This document shows positions 18,395 through 28,644 of a stretch of 64,000 nt of DNA, one piece after another; within the stretch, counting starts at the first letter, position 1, and every line of letters starts with the position of its first letter. The position numbers and the translations under genes were made by a program. Origin of the DNA: Deltaproteobacteria bacterium (GTDB taxonomy: Bacteria; JADJOY01); the NCBI GenBank assembly GCA_016713535.1, contig JADJOY010000003.1:124001-188000 (forward strand), in the 5' to 3' direction. The notes under the pieces were generated by a model. It was not told where the DNA came from. It made no database searches and saw nothing but the letters and a program-made list of their open reading frames with translations.

Positions 18395-19464
18395 CGCACC
18401 GCGGAGGCCGCGCCGCGGCGGTGGCGCTCGCGCTCGCCCTCGCATGGCTGGCCGCGCCCTCGGTCACGCGCGCGGACGAGCTCTGGTCGCCCGCGATCGA
18501 GGCGCGCTTCCGCGGGCTCTGCACCGACGCGCCGACCACGTTCACCAATGTGCCGCTCGACGGCTATGCACTGCGGTGCCGGCACCTCGCCGCAAACCGC
18601 GAGTGGTACGCGGTGCGCTTCCTGCGCGGCTCCTACCAGCGCATCGCGGATGCGGTTCGCCGCGAGGTGGGTACGGTACGGACGGTGTTCTACCCGTTCG
18701 GAGGCCCCGATCTGGCGACACCCTTCGCGGTCTTCCCCGACGCCGAGGTGGTGACCGCGGTGGCGCTCGAAGCAGTAGGCACCCCGGCGAGCTTCGCCGC
18801 CGATCCGCACGAGAAATCGGTGGTGTTCCCGGAGCGAGCCGAGGAGCTGACCGAGCCGAGCTCGGTACGGCTCGCACTCTCGGCGCTGCTTTCCTTCTAC
18901 GGAGTGGGCTATTTCACCGTCGAGGATCCGTTCCCGTCGATCCCGGTCTCACACGTGGTATTGCTGCAGGCGATCCACGACCTGCACGGCACGATCGAGA
19001 GCGTGCGCGCGGTCGAGCCCGGCGCGGACGGGACGGTGCGTGCCGCGGGCGCCGGTGCGCCGGGCCTCGAGGTGCGATTCCGAACCCCCGACGCCAAGCG
19101 CCGCACCTACCGCTACTTCACGGCGAACCTTGGCAACGCCTCGTTTCCGCTCGACGGTGCGCTGGCACGGCTGGTCGCCAGCCAGAAACCGGACGGCGTC
19201 CTCGTCAAGGCGGGCAGCAACCTCATCGTAGAGCCCGGATTCACCACCGTGCGCGCCTTGGTGATGGGAAACGCCCGAGCGATCGTCGAGGACGGCGAGC
19301 TCGCTGGCGAGAGCGGCGACGCGCGAGCGGTGAGTGGCTTCCGCCACGTGGCGGTGCCGCTCGATGGGTTGGGGATCGGCTACGCGCAGCATGCGGCGGT
19401 GAACCAGGCGGATCTCTGGGTGCGCGACGCCGCTTCGGGCGCGGCGCGTGGGAGCGGTTCGTGA
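18391..19464 (+). CDS. Exported protein of unknown function
   Basis: Protein of 357 residues with a Sec signal peptide (AAAVALALALAWLAAPSV, cleavage near TRADE). The mature part contains SPAIEARFRGLC, REWYAVRFLRGSYQRI, VRTVFYPFGGPDLATPFAVF and FRHVAVPLDGLGIGY. It looks like a single folded periplasmic or outer-surface protein, but I recognise no family. The ATG overlaps the kinase stop (ATGA) and the end overlaps the epimerase GTG (GTGA), so it sits in a tightly coupled cluster with PilZ, kinase and epimerase. A role in an envelope process controlled by the kinase is only an inference. Confidence 0.65.
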
Positions 19465-20450
19465 ACCTCTTGGTGCTGGGTGGGAATGGATTCCTGGGAC
19501 GCGCCGTGGTGGCGGAGGCCGTGGAGCGCGGGCACGACGTGACGACGCCCCCGGGCGAGAGCCGCGCGCACGCGGTCGGCGACGCGGATCTCCTCGAACT
19601 CGCCGCCGGTGACGCGCGCCAGCGCCAAGATCTCCTCGAGCGTGCCCGCGGGGTCGAGGTCGTCGTCGCCACAGAGCCGCTCTCGCGGATCGCTCCGCCG
19701 CGCGTGGTCCCCACGGTCGAGGCATGCCTTCAACGTGCGCGCCTGGCGCTCGAGGCCGCGGCGCAGGCGCGGCACAAGCGCCTGGTGTGGGTCGGCTCGG
19801 CGCTCGCGGTGGGCTCGTCGGTCCTCAAGGCCGGGCGTTGCACCGAGCGTGACTGGACTCTCGGCAAGAGCGACGCGCGCGTCCGCGCGCACGTCGAGTC
19901 CGAGCAGTGGCTAGCGCGGGAGGCCGCCGAACGTGGCGTGGCGCTTGTCCGCGTGTTGCCGACCCGCGTGCTCGGTCCGGGCTCACCGGAGCCGGCGCGC
20001 GACCTGAAACTGGTGCGTGCCTACGCGCGCTACCGGATCGGACTCTTCGCCCACGGCGGGCTGAACGTCGTCGACGTGCGCGACGCGGCGCACGCGGTGG
20101 TCGCCGCGGCGGAGCGCGGCGCGGCGGGTGCGCGCTACCTGGTCGCAGGTCATGATCTCACCTACAAGGCGTTCTACGTGGCGATCGCCGACGCGATCGG
20201 CTCGCGGCACCTTCACCTCGCCGTGCCGCGAGGTCTGGCGCTGATCGTGTTCGGCGCGCTCGAAGCCGTGAGCCTGGTGGCGGGACGGAGCGCGCCGCTG
20301 GATCGGAACTTCGTGGACCTGCACTTCGGCCGCTATGCGTTCTACGACTCGAGCGCGGCGCGCGCGGCGCTTGGCCTCGCGCCGCGGTCGGTGGCGGACA
20401 CGATTCGCGCGAGCGTCGACGCGCTGCGAGCGGCGCGGCTGCTCGGCTGA
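19461..20450 (+). CDS. NAD(P)-dependent epimerase/dehydratase family protein
   Basis: Extended short-chain dehydrogenase-like protein of 329 residues. The Rossmann motif GGNGFLGRAV is at 7-16, followed by KRLVWVGSALAVG, a conserved VRVLPTRVLGPG and NVVDVRDAAHAVVAA, as in sugar epimerases and hydroxysteroid dehydrogenases. The catalytic YxxxK is not evident, so activity is doubtful or divergent. Residues about 29-75 read atypically and could contain two compensating indels. Start is GTG at 19461, overlapping the upstream stop. Confidence 0.75.
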   Translation: MNLLVLGGNGFLGRAVVAEAVERGHDVTTPPGESRAHAVGDADLLELAAGDARQRQDLLERARGVEVVVATEPLSRIAPPRVVPTVEACLQRARLALEAAAQARHKRLVWVGSALAVGSSVLKAGRCTERDWTLGKSDARVRAHVESEQWLAREAAERGVALVRVLPTRVLGPGSPEPARDLKLVRAYARYRIGLFAHGGLNVVDVRDAAHAVVAAAERGAAGARYLVAGHDLTYKAFYVAIADAIGSRHLHLAVPRGLALIVFGALEAVSLVAGRSAPLDRNFVDLHFGRYAFYDSSAARAALGLAPRSVADTIRASVDALRAARLLG

Positions 20451-20496
20451 CGGTGTCAGGCCGGCGTGCGCGAGGGCGAAGCGCCGTCGCGCCGGC

Positions 20497-21171
20497 TCAC
20501 GGACCGAGCATCTCGTCGACGAGCTGGTCGACGAGATCGCGGGCGAGGTCGGTGACGCGATCGCGCTCGCTGGAGCCGCTCAGCATCCCGACCAGCTCGG
20601 TGTGGCGCTCGCCAGAAACCTCGAACTGCTGGGTATTCTCCGCGTTCGCCGGGTCGATGAGCGTGGCGGCGAGGCGCAGCTCGAACCAGGACGTGTCCGA
20701 CGGGTAGTCGAACGCGATCAGCCCGCCGAGCGCCTCCACCGAGCCCGCGCCGCGGCGGATCGCGCCGTCGTAGGCGAGCTTGAGCACTCGATCGGCCTGG
20801 TTGGCGCGCGCCATCCCCGCGTAGCTCAGGCGCTCCTCGAGCTGGTCGAGTGGCTCGCCAGCAGACGCGGAGAGCTGCTCCCGACGCAGCAGCACCGGAC
20901 GGACACCGCGTGCGACGAGTCGGTCGTGGATCTCGAGAGGAACCGCGGTCTCCACCACGTCGACCATGAGCTTACGATCCGCCTCGCGCATGCCCGCGGC
21001 GGTCTGCGGCACGAGTGGGTCGAGCCGGGCGGAGCCGGGGGGAAGGACCACGATCGCCTGCGGTAGGGGCGAGCCGAGGCGGGGCGCCACGCAGGCCGAG
21101 TTCGCGACCAAGACGATCACGGCCAGGACGCCGCAGCCACGTGAAACGCGCGAGGGAGCGTAGGTTGGCAC
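20497..21171 (-). CDS. Lipoprotein of unknown function
   Basis: Protein of 224 residues starting GTG at 21171. The signal sequence (GVLAVIVLVANSAC) ends in the lipobox NSAC. The mature domain has mixed alpha/beta features (VVLPPGSARLDPLVPQ, RADRVLKLAYDGAI, LIAFDYPSDTSWFELRLAAT) that faintly recall DUF4136-like or envelope-stress lipoproteins, but no firm family can be given. It is divergent from fabD and converges with the epimerase gene. Confidence 0.65.
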   Translation of the reverse strand: MPTYAPSRVSRGCGVLAVIVLVANSACVAPRLGSPLPQAIVVLPPGSARLDPLVPQTAAGMREADRKLMVDVVETAVPLEIHDRLVARGVRPVLLRREQLSASAGEPLDQLEERLSYAGMARANQADRVLKLAYDGAIRRGAGSVEALGGLIAFDYPSDTSWFELRLAATLIDPANAENTQQFEVSGERHTELVGMLSGSSERDRVTDLARDLVDQLVDEMLGP

Positions 21172-21243
21172 GACGCGAGATATAGCAGGGCGGCCCGAGC
21201 GGCGGCTCGGCGCCGTGCGCTTCGCTGGTCAGGACCGAACGCG

Positions 21244-21272
21244 GTGGTGCGCGCAGGGCGCACGGCTATAAT
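21244..21272 (+). promoter_or_regulatory. Probable fabD promoter
   Basis: A perfect -10 box TATAAT lies at 21267-21272, with a poor -35 (GTGGTG, 21244-21249) at 17 bp spacing. It stands 54 bp before the chosen fabD start. Such an AT-rich hexamer is rare in this window. Confidence 0.5.
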
Positions 21273-21325
21273 CGCGCGGCTTCGACGGGCAACCTTCGCT
21301 TCATGGCGGCGTGGCAGGGGATGGT

Positions 21326-22274
21326 GTGAGCGAGCAGCGGATCGGGTGGCTCTGTCCAGGGCAGGGATCTCAGCGGGTCGGCATGGGAGCGCGCCTCGTC
21401 GCGGAGCATCCCGAGGCCGGCGCATGGTTCGAGCGCGCCGACGAGGCGCTTGGTCTCCACCTCACGCGGTTGTGCTTCGACGGGCCCGAGGAGGAGTTGC
21501 GTCTTACCGAGAATGCTCAGCCGGCGCTGCTGATGGTCGGAGTCGCGACGGCGCGGGTGCTCGAGGGGCTCGGCGTGCGTGCGGAGATGGCGGCCGGCCA
21601 CAGCCTCGGAGAGATCACGGCGCTCACGATCGCCGGGGCGTTGCCGTTCGAGGACGCCCTCGAGCTGGTGCGGCTGCGAGGCCGGTACATGCAGGAGGCG
21701 GTCCCCGCCGGGCAGGGCGCGATGGCGGCGCTGCGTACCGGTGACGCCGAGCAGCTCCGTGAGATCCTGGCCGGTGTCGAGAGCGAGCACGGGCTGGTGG
21801 TGGCCGCCAATTACAACGGCCCGGACCAGACGGTGCTGAGCGGCCACGTGGCCGCGGTGCGGCGCGCGCTCGAGCTCGCGAAGGCGCGTCGGGTGGTTGG
21901 CCGCGAGATCCCGGTGAGCGCGCCGTTCCATTGCGAGCTCATGCGTCCGGCGGCAGAGCGCTAGCGATGCCCTCGGCGCGCAGCCGTTCGCGGAGCGGTT
22001 GCGCTTCCCGGTGGTGACCAACGTGACCGCCGAGCCGGTCACGAGCGGTGCCGCGGCCCGGGAGTTCCTGGCGCTGCAGGTGACGCATCCGGTGCGGTGG
22101 GGCGAATGCCTGGCACGGATGATCGCGAGTGGCATCTCCCGTTTCGTGGAGGTCGCGCCCGGCGACGTGTTGACGAAGCTGTCTCGACGGATCGCGCCGG
22201 AGCGATCGTTTCACGCGGCGGACGGAAGCGACGGGCTCGCGCAGATGGCGCACGCGCTGCAAGCTGCGGCGTGA
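21326..22274 (+). CDS. fabD: Malonyl-CoA:ACP transacylase FabD (frameshifted)
   Basis: Transfers malonyl groups from CoA to acyl carrier protein for fatty-acid synthesis. GQGSQ (12-16), the nucleophile in GHSLGE (Ser93) and His202 in APFHCELM are all present. The frame stops at 21964, but the protein continues in another frame as SDALGAQPFAERLRFPVVTN and VEVAPGDVLTKL to 22274. Relative to a normal gene there is one extra (or two missing) bases at about 21961-21963. The repaired protein has about 315 residues, the usual length. GTG at 21326, with AGGGGA before it, is preferred to the in-frame GTG at 21311. No fab neighbours are present. Confidence 0.88.
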
Positions 22275-22332
22275 GAAGGTCCGAGTCGAATGGGGCCGGC
22301 GCGCCGGCCCCGGGAAGGCCGAGGAACCGCGG

Positions 22333-23895
22333 ATGAGGATGCCGGTCCTCTTCGAATGCGCAGCTTGCGGCAAGAAGCACTACGTGGCGTTCTGCGCCGG
22401 CAACGACGGCGGCGCGGAGTGCGGGAGTCCGTTCGTGTCGAGCTTCTTCCCTTCCGGACGCGACGCGCTCTGCCCCAAGCACCAGCAGCCCGTCCGCCCA
22501 GTGGTGCGCGGCGCCCCCGCCCCCGTGGAAGCGCCCCGGGATCGGTGCCCCTCGACGCAGGTCGAGCTCGACGTCGAGTCGATCCTGCGCGCCCCGAGCC
22601 AGACCGCGGGCCCGTCCGGCCCCGCCACCCCGAAGCCGTCGACGCACCGGGCGGTCACGCCCGTTCCGGCGGGACGGCCGGGATCGGGTGCGGGGATGGG
22701 CCGCCCCGCCGCGCCGATGCCGGCTCGGGTGACGCGTCCCGGCTCGAGCGCGGGACCCGCCATGACTCCGCGCGCGCCCACGGTCGCGCGTCCCGCGCCG
22801 CCGGTCCTCGAGGATGACACACCGGTGTCGGGCACGCCGATCGAGTCCGACGGAGCTGCACCGACGCACGTGAAGTGCCCGGCCTGCTTCGTCCTCTACG
22901 ATCGTACCGGCAACGACAAGTGCCCACGCTGCGGCGCCGCTCCGGATGCTGTTCGTAAGCATCGCCGCGAGGTGCCGACGGCGGCGCTCGAGTCGGTCGG
23001 CGAGGCGCTCACGCTGTTGCTGCTCGAGCACTGGACGCTCCTCGCCGTACTCGCCGGGGTGGTCGTGCTCGGCCTCGGGGCGCTGGCCGCGACGGCGAGC
23101 GCGGGCTGGATCACGGCGGTGTGTCTGGCCGGAGTCGTCGTGACCATGGTCGCCGCGCTCGGGATGACGCTCGTCTACTTCCGCGCCATCGAGATCCCCT
23201 TCTACAAGACACAGCTCGCGGCGCGCGCTCGCGGGCAGGGCGGCGGCTCGTCGCTGTGGGATCAGCTACGCACCGCGGTCGACGGATTGCGCCAGCGCGG
23301 TGCCGGCGGCGCGGCCGGCGAATCCGCGGCCGCCGCGCTCCGCGAGGAGCGCTCGACCGATCTCGCCGCGACGCCAGTCGTGGGCCACGAGGCGGACGAG
23401 ATCGGCGAGCGGTCGAGTACCGCGTTGACGGTACGCGCCGCTTACGAAGGCGGGCACCCCGGGCTCCAGCGCGCCGGCGCGGGACGGCTGGTCGTCGATG
23501 GGCGGCGTTTCGATTTCGAGGGGCGTCGCGGCGGGTTCCGGATCGCGCCAGCCGGGGTCGAGCGGGTGAAGGTGAGCTGGATCGGCTGGTTGGTCGCGGT
23601 GGTACTGTCGGTGGCGGTGGGAGTGGCGCTGGCCGAGCTTGCGCCGGGTGCGCTCTACACGTACCGGACGCCACCGTGGGTTCCGTGGGGGCCGCAGCTC
23701 GGGACCTGGCTGCGGTGGGCACACCAGATCTCGATCGGTGGGGCGGCGGTAATCGCCACGCTGCTCGGGCTGGGCCTGGTCCTCGCACGGCACGTGGGAG
23801 TGACCGTCACGTGCCGCCGCGACGACGCGATCGACGTCGTCCGGTTCCGCCTCGATGTGATCGCCGCGCTTCGACTCAAGCGCGCGCTGGGCTGA
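22333..23895 (+). CDS. Large zinc-ribbon membrane protein
   Basis: Protein of 520 residues. Its parts are an N-terminal cysteine-rich region (FECAACGKKHYVAFC, a third CxxC-like site and LCPKHQ), a long Pro/Ala/Arg linker, a second zinc ribbon (KCPACFVLYDRTGNDKCPRCG), a pair of membrane helices (LLAVLAGVVVLGLGALAA and the following VCLAGVVVTMVAALGM), a soluble domain, then two more helices (VAVVLSVAVGVALAELAP, IGGAAVIATLLGLGLVLA) and a short tail. No family is recognised. It lies 5 bp before the PilR-like gene, so the two are probably co-transcribed. Zinc-ribbon plus membrane helices also characterise the 12245-13165 protein. Confidence 0.65.
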   Translation: MRMPVLFECAACGKKHYVAFCAGNDGGAECGSPFVSSFFPSGRDALCPKHQQPVRPVVRGAPAPVEAPRDRCPSTQVELDVESILRAPSQTAGPSGPATPKPSTHRAVTPVPAGRPGSGAGMGRPAAPMPARVTRPGSSAGPAMTPRAPTVARPAPPVLEDDTPVSGTPIESDGAAPTHVKCPACFVLYDRTGNDKCPRCGAAPDAVRKHRREVPTAALESVGEALTLLLLEHWTLLAVLAGVVVLGLGALAATASAGWITAVCLAGVVVTMVAALGMTLVYFRAIEIPFYKTQLAARARGQGGGSSLWDQLRTAVDGLRQRGAGGAAGESAAAALREERSTDLAATPVVGHEADEIGERSSTALTVRAAYEGGHPGLQRAGAGRLVVDGRRFDFEGRRGGFRIAPAGVERVKVSWIGWLVAVVLSVAVGVALAELAPGALYTYRTPPWVPWGPQLGTWLRWAHQISIGGAAVIATLLGLGLVLARHVGVTVTCRRDDAIDVVRFRLDVIAALRLKRALG

Positions 23896-23899
23896 CGCC

Positions 23900-25257
<1,358 letters not shown>

Positions 25258-25414
25258 GCGAACGGGAACGATGGTGCAGGTGATGTGTCGCAGAATGCGA
25301 CGGGCTCGCAGATTGCGACGAGCGAGCGCTCGCTCGGGACGCGCTGGCTCCTGACCGAGACCCGGATCGCGGCGATTCCTCGATGTGCGTCGTTCATGAC
25401 GCGTTGCATGTCCG

Positions 25415-25430
25415 AGGCATTGATCTTGCT
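25415..25430 (+). promoter_or_regulatory. Sigma-54 (-24/-12) promoter of the pilin gene
   Basis: AGGCAT, five bases and TTGCT match the TGGCAC-N5-TTGCW consensus, with the invariant GG (25416-25417) and GC (25428-25429) exactly ten bases apart. The predicted transcript start is near 25441, about 55 bp before the pilin ATG. It lies between a sigma-54 activator gene and a pilin gene, the classic context for PilR-controlled pilA. Confidence 0.65.
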
Positions 25431-25495
25431 ACCTCTAGTCTGTAGGATCGTTTTCACCCCACACATGCTTGCGGACCGCTTTGGAGGCAGGATCG

Positions 25496-26080
25496 ATGGC
25501 GGATCCAACTGCCCGTGACGCCGATCGGAGCACCGATCGCGAAAACCCGTCGGACCCGATCGGGTCGAGCGACCAGCTTCCGATCGTGTCGGAAGACTCG
25601 GTGCCGTCGGGGGAGCCGATGAACCGCATGGCGCGGCGTCGGCGGCTCGCACAGAGCGGGTACTCGCTGATCGAGTTGCTCGCGGTGGTGGCGGTGCTGC
25701 TCATCATCGCGGCGCTCGCGGTACCGCAGATCCTCGGCATGCGCGAGAAGGCGAAGGGGAAGGAGTGTGATCGGCTGTTCCACGCCCTCGACTCCGAGAT
25801 CCACAACGCCCTCGACGACCTTATCTTCACGTCGACCGAGGTCATCGACATCGTCCTCCGCGCCCACGGTGACGAGGACCGCAATCCGCGCAACAAGACG
25901 CAGCCGGTCTTCGTACAGAGCGTGAACTCGTCGGGCGTCAACTACGTCGATCCGGCGCTCATCGAGAGCTGCCAGATCGTGTTCTCGGGATCGAACGTGT
26001 TGACCGTCGCGGCGCGCCAGGCGCGCACCGAGCAGGACGAGGGCGGCGGCGAGCGAACCTTCGCCATCGGACTGCAGTGA
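25496..26080 (+). CDS. Type IV pilin/pseudopilin
   Basis: Prepilin with the N-methylation/cleavage site SG/YSLIELLAVVAVLLII: cleavage after Gly55, Glu60 as the +5 glutamate, then the hydrophobic spine helix. The mature part is about 139 residues and contains one late Cys (ESCQIVF). Two starts compete. ATG 25496 has GGAGG nine bases before it and lies right behind the sigma-54 promoter, but gives an unusually long 55-residue leader. ATG 25619 has GGGGGAG before it and gives a normal 14-residue leader. It is the only gene between the promoter and a strong terminator. It could be a major PilA or a minor pseudopilin. Confidence 0.85.
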   Translation: MADPTARDADRSTDRENPSDPIGSSDQLPIVSEDSVPSGEPMNRMARRRRLAQSGYSLIELLAVVAVLLIIAALAVPQILGMREKAKGKECDRLFHALDSEIHNALDDLIFTSTEVIDIVLRAHGDEDRNPRNKTQPVFVQSVNSSGVNYVDPALIESCQIVFSGSNVLTVAARQARTEQDEGGGERTFAIGLQ

Positions 26081-26096
26081 CCTGACGTCGGCGCCG

Positions 26097-26113
26097 TCAC
26101 CTGAACCAGGTGA
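26097..26113 (+). repeat. Short hairpin after the pilin gene
   Basis: TCACCTG (26097-26103), AAC and CAGGTGA (26107-26113) form a perfect 7 bp stem 13 bp upstream of the main terminator. It may stabilise the pilin transcript's 3' end. Confidence 0.5.
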
Positions 26114-26125
26114 TGGCGCGCGAGA

Positions 26126-26159
26126 CGCCGGCTCCCAGGATAGGGGAGCCGGCGTTTTT
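26126..26159 (+). terminator. Rho-independent terminator of the pilin transcript
   Basis: CGCCGGCTCCC (26126-26136) pairs perfectly with GGGAGCCGGCG (26144-26154) around a 7-base loop, followed by TTTTT (26155-26159). This is the strongest terminator in the window. It lies 45 bp after the pilin stop and faces the convergent coaE gene. Confidence 0.92.
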
Positions 26160-26188
26160 CGTTGCAGCTCCAGTCGCTCGAGCGCGGC

Positions 26189-26783
26189 TCAGCGCCAGCG
26201 CCCCATCAGTTCCTCGATCCGGGCGCGCGTCGAGGCGAGGTCGCCCGGAATTGTCGATCACGTGGGTGGCCCGCCGCGCCTTCTCGGCGAGCGGAGCTGG
26301 CTCGCGAGGCGGGCCGCGATCTCCTCGTCGGACCAGCCGTTGCGCCTGCGAAGGAGCGCGCGTAGACCGTCGGCTCGTCGGCGATCACCGCCACGGTCTC
26401 GTCGAACCGCCGCTCGCCACCAGTCCCGAAGAGCAACGGCGCCTCCACGACCACGACGCTCGCACGCCGAAGCGCGAGCTTCGCGAAGCGCCATGCGAGC
26501 GCCCGCCGGATACGCGGATGGGTGATCGCCTCGAGGCGCGTGCGTGCAGCCCGGTCGCCGAACACACGCTTCGCGAGGCGGTCGCGGTCGAGCGAGCCAT
26601 CCGGGCGCAGCATGTCGCGCCCGAACTCGGCGACGATCGCCCGCAGGCCCGAGGTCCCCGGCGCGACGACTTCACGTGCGATCTGATCGGTGTCGACGAT
26701 CTCGGCGCCGAGCTCACGAAGGATGCCGAGCACGGTCGACTTGCCGCAGCCGATGCCGCCGGTGAGGCCCGGATGCGCTTCAT
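26189..26783 (-). CDS. coaE: Dephospho-CoA kinase CoaE (multiple frameshifts)
   Basis: Last step of coenzyme A synthesis. All CoaE motifs are present but spread over several frames: GLTGGIGCGKST (Walker A), ELGAEIVDTDQIAREV, THPRIRRAL, VVVEAPLLFG, RRRNGWSDEEIAARLASQ, then RRATHVIDNSGD and RARIEELMGRW before the stop at 26191-26189. Rejoining needs four single-base changes: one base missing at CCC 26768-26770, one in 26354-26362, one near 26283-26290 and one extra in CCC 26244-26246. The repaired protein is about 198 residues, the normal length. ATG 26783 gives MKRI before the P-loop. Confidence 0.85.
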
Positions 26784-26958
26784 CGCGACCACCGCGGCCC
26801 GCCCACGGCTTCTGGGTCTGCTTGTACTTCTTCAGGAACTCCTCATAGCTCTCACGAGGGGCCTCGGCGCGCGATGGCGAAGCGGCGCCGGGGCGACTCG
26901 CCGCGCCCGCTCACGGCGGGGGCTGCGCGTCGCCGAGCCGGTCGACGCCGCGGCGCCG

Positions 26959-28523
26959 TTAGCCGGCGGTACGGGGCCACGGGACCGGTACCGCGCCGGG
27001 GCCGCGCTTGGCATGCACCCGGGCGGCGTCGTCGCGCAGCGCGCGCCAGTTCTTGTCCAGCGACAGCGCATGTTGATAGGCCTGCTCGGCGCACGCGTAG
27101 TCGCGCTCCTCCTCGCAGATCTTGCCGATCCAGTAGTGCGGTACCGAGTGCCCCGGGAGCGCAGCAATCATCGCGTCGGCCTCGGCGCGTGCGTCGCGCA
27201 GTCGCTTCTCGCCGAAGAGCAACTCGATGAGCGCGATGCGCGGCTCGGGGTAGTCGGGCCGGTCGGCGAACGCGGCGCGGTATTGCTCGATCGCGGTTGA
27301 GGTGAGCTTGCGATCACGGGCCAGGTCGCCCAGGATCTTGTGCGCCTCGAAGAGCTTCGGGTCGGCGCGGAGGTGGCCGCGACGAGGTCGGCCTCCGCCT
27401 TCTGAGGGTCGCCCTTCGCGAGCCACGCGAGGCCGCGCTTGGCGCGCGCCTCGGCGAAGCCGCTCTCCGCCTCGACGGCCTTGGAGAACGCGGCGAAGGC
27501 TCGATCCAGATCCTGGCTCGAATGCCCTTCCTGGTACGTCTTCCAGTAAATCCAGCCGGCGTTGTACCAGGGATCGGGAAACGTCGGATCGAGGCTCGAG
27601 GCTTTCTCGAAGTAGCGCAGTGCCTGAGGCTCGTTCTTGCCGCAGTATTCGACGAGCCCGCGGTAGTTGTGGGAGCGCGGGTTCTTGGGCTCGAAGCCCT
27701 CGACGAATTGCTGGGTGGCGAGGGTCACGTCGCGCATCTGTGTCGGCGTGATGTCGCACGTCTGCGCGTGGATGAACTCCTCCGGGAACACGGTCTGGAT
27801 GACCTTGAGGCGATCGCGCTTGGCGTTGGAGCCGAGCTCGAGGATCTTCTTCTGCGCTTCGTTCGGGTGGAACGTGCCGAGGCGCACGTAGCCGGCGATC
27901 TCGTCGGCCGACGACCACCAGTCGTCCTGGGCGACTTGGCGGGCGATCTCTGCCTGACTGCGGCCGAGGGGTGCCCGGAAGCTGTGGCGGAGCGGCTCCT
28001 CGAGCGAGCCCTCCGGCGAGCGCGCGAGCAACCAGGACTCGACGTCGGTCTGGGCGGTCGCGCCGAGCGCCGCTCCTCCGCCGACCTTCGCGACAGTGCC
28101 CACCACGAGAAGGTCGGCGTTGCTGGCCTTCGCGACGCTGCTGAAGAGTGGCAGTGCCGCCGCGGGATCGCCCCGGGCGGCGAGCGTCGTGAGGGCATCC
28201 CGTTCTGCGGCAGCGAGTGTCGCGATCGCCGCGTCGACCTCGGCGCTCGGCACCACGACGAGTCGGTCGGTCTGGGCGAGCCGGCTGGTCTCGCGCGCGA
28301 GCTCGCGAGCGATCCCGGCGCCGAGGCTGGCGAGATCCGCGCCGGGTGCGCTCCAATAGGGAAGGACGACCACGCGGTAGGAGCGCGGCGCCGGACGAGC
28401 GGGTTCAGCGGCGGCGCGGCTGGACGCGACGCCGGTCAGTGTCGCGATCACGATCCACGTGACGATGCGAGCCCGACCCGGACCGGGTGCGACGGCCCAT
28501 GCGCGCGATTCAGGGAGCGACAT
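26959..28523 (-). CDS. Exported tetratricopeptide-repeat protein (one frameshift)
   Basis: ATG at 28523 (MSLPESRAW) with a signal sequence (RIVTWIVIATLTGVASSRAAA). The N-terminal domain (YRVVVLPYWSAP, LASLGAGIARELARETSRLA, ADLLVVGTVAKVGG) resembles the nucleotide-free TolB/FlgO-like domains of periplasmic proteins. From about residue 260 there are TPR units (HNYRGLVEYCGKNEPQALRYFEKA, WYNAGWIYWKTY, ARAKRGLAWLAKGDPQKAEADL). The frame breaks near 27366-27375, with one base missing, and TPRs continue as LFEAHKILGDLARD and CAEQAYQHALSL to 26959, about 521 residues in total. Probably a periplasmic scaffold. The gene precedes coaE on the same strand. Confidence 0.75.
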
Positions 28524-28575
28524 GGGCGCGAGCGTACCAGAGCCGTTTTCGGCGGACCAAAGGGCGCGGGTTTTG

Positions 28576-28605
28576 TTGACACCCATTTCGTAGAGTCCGC
28601 ACACT
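28576..28605 (+). promoter_or_regulatory. Possible promoter of the acyl-CoA synthetase gene
   Basis: TTGACA (28576-28581), an 18 bp gap and CACACT (28600-28605), 40 bp before the ATG. The -35 is perfect and the -10 is weak (3 of 6). The -35-to-gap geometry matches the tRNA-Val and SCP2 promoters of this window. Confidence 0.4.
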
Positions 28606-28644
28606 GCGCGATCCCCCCGCGTGGTCCTTGGCCGGAGACGAACG

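Noticed and set aside
18916-20450. Idea that the exported protein and epimerase belong to a capsule or O-antigen locus
   Set aside because: No glycosyltransferase, Wzx/Wzy or sugar-nucleotide gene is near.
20460-20496. GCCGGCG/CGCCGGC inverted repeat between the convergent epimerase and lipoprotein genes
   Set aside because: A bidirectional terminator is possible, but arms of 7 bp with a 23-base interior and no T run are not convincing in DNA this GC-rich.
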